This document shows, in pieces, positions 12,187-12,701 of a stretch of 12,701 nucleotides of DNA. Under the pieces are notes generated by a model. That model saw only the letters and a list, made by a program, of their open reading frames with translations, was not told the DNA's origin and did not search any database. The position numbers were made by a program, and so were the translations under genes. Each line of letters opens with the position of its first letter. The stretch's first letter is position 1. The stretch lies in contig JBILMZ010000093.1 of the NCBI GenBank assembly GCA_044375275.1, positions 1 through 12,701 of the forward strand, read 5' to 3'. This DNA is from SZUA-430 sp044375275 (GTDB lineage: Bacteria > Pseudomonadota > Alphaproteobacteria > Micropepsales > Micropepsaceae).

Positions 12187-12701
12187 ATTGCCGGGCCGGC
12201 ACTGCACGCTTGGATGCTTGATCGAGTCGATGAAGTTGTTGAAGTTGACACGGTCCTGCGGCGACGAGCCTGAACTGTAGGAACCCGATGACGACGGTGG
12301 CGAGTATGACGAGTAGCCACCATAGGATCCAGAGGAGTAGGCACCCGCTGATCCCATTGCCGACATGGTTCCGGCGACGACACCCAGCACATCCAGGATG
12401 CCCTGCTCGAGCCAGCTCATCTCTCCGGACGATCCGTTGCCGGAGGATTGCGGCAGCGACGCGTTGTACATGTCGTAGTATGGCTGGCAGGAAGGCTGGA
12501 AGCCCTTGTTCAGGCAGTTCTGTGCGAACAGCTTCTGCGCGCCGTCAAAGTCGAGACTGTTGAAGCGCGGCCGGACCTTGATCACCGCGAGATTGTGGCA
12601 GCCCGCGGGCGCGCCTGACGTGCAGAGGTCCTTTGCCATCTTGATTGTCATGGCAATGTCTTCCGGCGTTGCGCTGGCTCCCTGCAAGACGGCATCAGCC
12701 A
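12175..12701 (-). CDS. Sel1-like Cys-rich repeat protein with Ser/Gly/Tyr-rich tail (5' end outside window)
   Basis: The C-terminal 175 residues or so of a protein whose start lies beyond the right edge; the frame is open to the last base. The first part carries Sel1/Hcp-like helical repeats with paired cysteines: AKDLCTSGAPAGCHNLAVI, then GAQKLFAQNCLNKGFQPSCQ. In this family such repeats form disulfide-stabilised helical pairs in exported proteins, so a periplasmic or surface location is likely but unproven. A Ser/Gly/Tyr-rich low-complexity stretch follows (GSYGGYSSYSPPSSSGSYSS), and the end HPSVQCRPGNPYC adds two more cysteines. The in-frame TTG at 12687 is not accepted as a start because the repeat has already begun and no ribosome site is seen. 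Confidence 0.75.
   Translation of the reverse strand, partial: ADAVLQGASATPEDIAMTIKMAKDLCTSGAPAGCHNLAVIKVRPRFNSLDFDGAQKLFAQNCLNKGFQPSCQPYYDMYNASLPQSSGNGSSGEMSWLEQGILDVLGVVAGTMSAMGSAGAYSSGSYGGYSSYSPPSSSGSYSSGSSPQDRVNFNNFIDSIKHPSVQCRPGNPYC

Overview
The window is a stretch of high-G+C chromosome. Its gene content (GFA-family enzyme, FkbM-type methyltransferase, small conserved hypotheticals, densely packed short genes on both strands) points to an alphaproteobacterium, perhaps of the Caulobacterales/Hyphomonadaceae or sphingomonad type. That assignment is inferred from protein style only; no rRNA or tRNA gene is present to settle it.

Left part (1-3742): a hotdog-fold acyl-CoA thioesterase (+), a small cysteine-containing hypothetical (-), a voltage-gated ion channel with a C-terminal zinc-ribbon-like tail (+), a GFA-family zinc enzyme (-) and a beta-lactamase-fold serine hydrolase (+). 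The gap between the last two (2280-2524) holds two copies, in opposite orientation, of an intergenic palindromic element made of two hairpins. It looks like a REP pair (BIME).

Centre (3743-8727): a 782-residue protein joins a long helical region, with a 51-residue repeat in its later part, to an FkbM-type methyltransferase domain. It converges on a REP-associated tyrosine transposase (RAYT, HUH/Y1 family). The transposase lies between two long perfect hairpins (31-bp and 25-bp stems) with the same stem sequence, and the left one is partly duplicated as a 72-bp direct repeat. The palindrome supplies the last codon and stop (GCA TGA) of both convergent genes. Just beyond the right hairpin is a hipBA toxin-antitoxin operon with a clear pair of inverted operators in front of hipB.

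Right part (8728-12701): a three-helix membrane protein (+), a limonene-epoxide-hydrolase-like pseudogene with an internal deletion and frameshift (+), a secreted alpha/beta hydrolase (+), a two-gene operon on the minus strand (conserved 105-residue protein plus a lipoprotein, joined by an ATGA overlap), an SRPBCC-domain protein (+), and the 3' part of a Sel1-like Cys-rich protein with a Ser/Gly/Tyr tail (-), cut by the window edge.

Apart from hipBA and the lipoprotein pair, neighbouring genes do not look functionally coupled. The most interesting structure is the RAYT with its cognate-looking palindromes at 6086-7093.
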